Positions 5,419 through 6,681 of a stretch of DNA of 6,681 bases are shown piece after piece (positions within the stretch are counted from its first letter, which is position 1; every line of letters begins with the position of its first letter). The notes beneath the pieces are model-generated. The model saw only the letters and a program-made list of their open reading frames with translations, was not told where the DNA came from and searched no databases. Origin of the DNA: JAGXFP01 sp046484585 (GTDB taxonomy: Bacteria > Desulfobacterota > Desulfobulbia > Desulfobulbales > JAGXFP01); NCBI GenBank assembly GCA_046484585.1, contig JAWOIQ010000179.1, positions 1 to 6,681 of the forward strand. The letters are read 5' to 3'. A program made the translations under genes and the position numbers.

Positions 5419-6681
5419 TGGCTTCTCCGTTTGACTGGTCGCTGATCTCGCCGAAAAAAAACGATCCCCACCATTTTCGTTATTTCTTCAATGATCTGGC
5501 CCGGCGCCATCTTCCCTGCGAACATGCCGAACTCTATCCGGCCGGTGCTGGAGATTTCGGGTCCGAGGAGTTTTCCGAGGAGAGCCGCAAGGCCATGCGC
5601 CTGGCGGGAACGAGCGGCAGACCGGTGATCGACAGCCGGCCCGACCGCCTCTTCCTGCCCCTGGCCGACGAGGGCGGCTTGTACGGGATTGCCGTTCTGG
5701 AAGGGGGCGATCCGGCCCTTTACCGAAAATACACGACCAAAAAACTCCTCGAACTGGGCGGGGTCGTAACCGCCGACTTCAAGGCCTTGCAGGCCAGGGC
5801 GCGCGATCCCCTGACCGGCCTGTTTAATTCGGTGCTCTGGGGCGAGCACCTGGAGAACTGCCTGGGACGCCGGGACGACTTCGTCCTGATCCTCCTGGAG
5901 ATTTATCCCCGGGCCCGCGACGCGGCCCATGCCCATGCCTATCTGCAAAGAGCGGCGGGAACCCTGGATTCCATCGTCGGCCGCGGGATTGCTCTCTTTC
6001 ATTTCGGCTCCGGCCTCTTCGGCATGCTCTGGCACGATCTGGACTTCGGCGAGGTGCGCACCCTGGCCGACGTTATCCTTTATCGCCTGCAGCGGGACGG
6101 CTTGGACCGGGCCCAGATCGGCCAGGTCCGGGTGGAGGGCGGAAATAATCCCGGTTTCGCCAGGCTGATGGACCAGGCCTGGAAAGCGGTGGTCATGGCC
6201 CGGCAAAGGGGGCCGTTTGCCAAGGCCGTCTATCTGAGTGAAGAAGAGCGGCGCCGCCATCCCTTCCGACCCCTTTCCTCGTCGGAGATGAACCGTTTTC
6301 GCGACATGTGGCGCGATGAAGAGATCTTCTGCGTTGCCGCCCTCAAGAGCGATCGGGACGGCCGGGATCTCGGTAAACTGCTCGGCGCCCATCTCGACGT
6401 CGGCGAACATCTGATCGAGCGGGAAGGCGGCGAGCCTTTTCTCTTTTTCGGGGGTCTCGATCAGGCCCGGACCGCGACCGCTCTTGGCAGATTGCAGGAC
6501 AAGGTGGCCGGGGAGGGCGGCGGAACTTTTTCGGCCGGACTTGCCGCATTCCCCTGCGCCGCTTTCAAGAGGTCGGCGGTTCCGGTCAACGCCCGCAAGG
6601 CCCTGCAGCATACCATTTTTTTCGGACCCGGCACGGTTACCGGGTTCGATGCGGTGTCCCTTAACATCAGCGGCGATGTCT
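5418..6681 (+). CDS. Protein with degenerate GGDEF-type domains, coupled to selA (partial, C-terminus off the right edge)
   Basis: The frame is open for 421 codons from the ATG at 5418, whose A is the last base of the selA stop (TAATG), and runs off the right edge. GGGGCGG at 5407-5413 may serve as its ribosome site. Residues 1 to about 125 look like a degenerate GAF-type sensory domain (RLFLPLADEGGLYGIAVLEG). DPLTGLFN (130-137) is the opening motif of GGDEF domains. Where the active-site GGDEF loop should be, the sequence is FGSGLFGML (196-204), lacking the metal- and GTP-binding acidic residues, so diguanylate cyclase activity is unlikely. A second GGDEF-like half appears at about 310-415 (FLFFGGLDQA, then GLAAFP and NARKALQH), also without the signature. 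It is soluble as far as visible. It may be a c-di-GMP- or nucleotide-responsive or protein-binding scaffold. Why it is coupled to selA is unknown. Additional domains beyond the edge cannot be judged. Confidence 0.8.
   Translation, partial: MASPFDWSLISPKKNDPHHFRYFFNDLARRHLPCEHAELYPAGAGDFGSEEFSEESRKAMRLAGTSGRPVIDSRPDRLFLPLADEGGLYGIAVLEGGDPALYRKYTTKKLLELGGVVTADFKALQARARDPLTGLFNSVLWGEHLENCLGRRDDFVLILLEIYPRARDAAHAHAYLQRAAGTLDSIVGRGIALFHFGSGLFGMLWHDLDFGEVRTLADVILYRLQRDGLDRAQIGQVRVEGGNNPGFARLMDQAWKAVVMARQRGPFAKAVYLSEEERRRHPFRPLSSSEMNRFRDMWRDEEIFCVAALKSDRDGRDLGKLLGAHLDVGEHLIEREGGEPFLFFGGLDQARTATALGRLQDKVAGEGGGTFSAGLAAFPCAAFKRSAVPVNARKALQHTIFFGPGTVTGFDAVSLNISGDV

Noticed and set aside
5415..6611. Long minus-strand open frame of 398 codons
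   Set aside because: It is antisense to the degenerate GGDEF gene, which has the coupled TAATG start and recognisable motifs. The minus frame shows no domain and mirrors codon bias.

Overview
The window looks like chromosomal DNA of a GC-rich anaerobic or microaerobic Desulfobacterota bacterium, most likely of the Desulfuromonas/Geobacter group. This is inferred from protein style: a haem-copper-oxidase-like membrane protein fused to DUF1858 domains, a selenocysteine-containing thioredoxin-like protein, selA, aat, and a degenerate GGDEF protein. No rRNA, tRNA or CRISPR array was seen.

Layout. (1) 1-796, minus strand: a four-helix CcoN/NorB-like membrane protein with C-terminal DUF1858 repeats, cut by the left edge. 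(2) 797-1423: a divergent intergenic region that holds a 145-bp, nearly full-length palindromic element (1251-1395) with 12-bp terminal inverted repeats. It lies just upstream of the next gene. (3) 1424-1996, plus: a thioredoxin-fold selenoprotein whose codon 34 is an in-frame TGA in a U-x-x-C motif, followed by a good bacterial SECIS hairpin (1543-1560). A caller that reads TGA as stop would start this gene 39 codons late. (4) 2010-2056: a terminator between convergent genes, probably acting in both directions. (5) 2110-2808, minus: aat, leucyl/phenylalanyl-tRNA-protein transferase. (6) 2809-3739: a gene-poor, increasingly AT-rich stretch with one orphan four-helix membrane protein (3179-3643) of foreign-looking composition. 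(7) 3740-6681, plus: a tightly packed operon of a small unknown ORF, selA and a degenerate GGDEF-type protein. Its genes overlap through ATGA and TAATG junctions, and the last gene runs off the right edge.

How it fits together. SelA converts Ser-tRNA(Sec) to Sec-tRNA(Sec), the aminoacyl-tRNA that reads the UGA in the selenoprotein about 2.5 kb upstream, so the window holds both a selenocysteine-synthesis gene and a client. selB, selC and selD are not visible. The least explained parts are the small protein translationally coupled to selA (with an in-frame UGA in its possible leader extension), the apparently non-catalytic GGDEF protein coupled behind selA, and the palindromic repeat in front of the selenoprotein gene.
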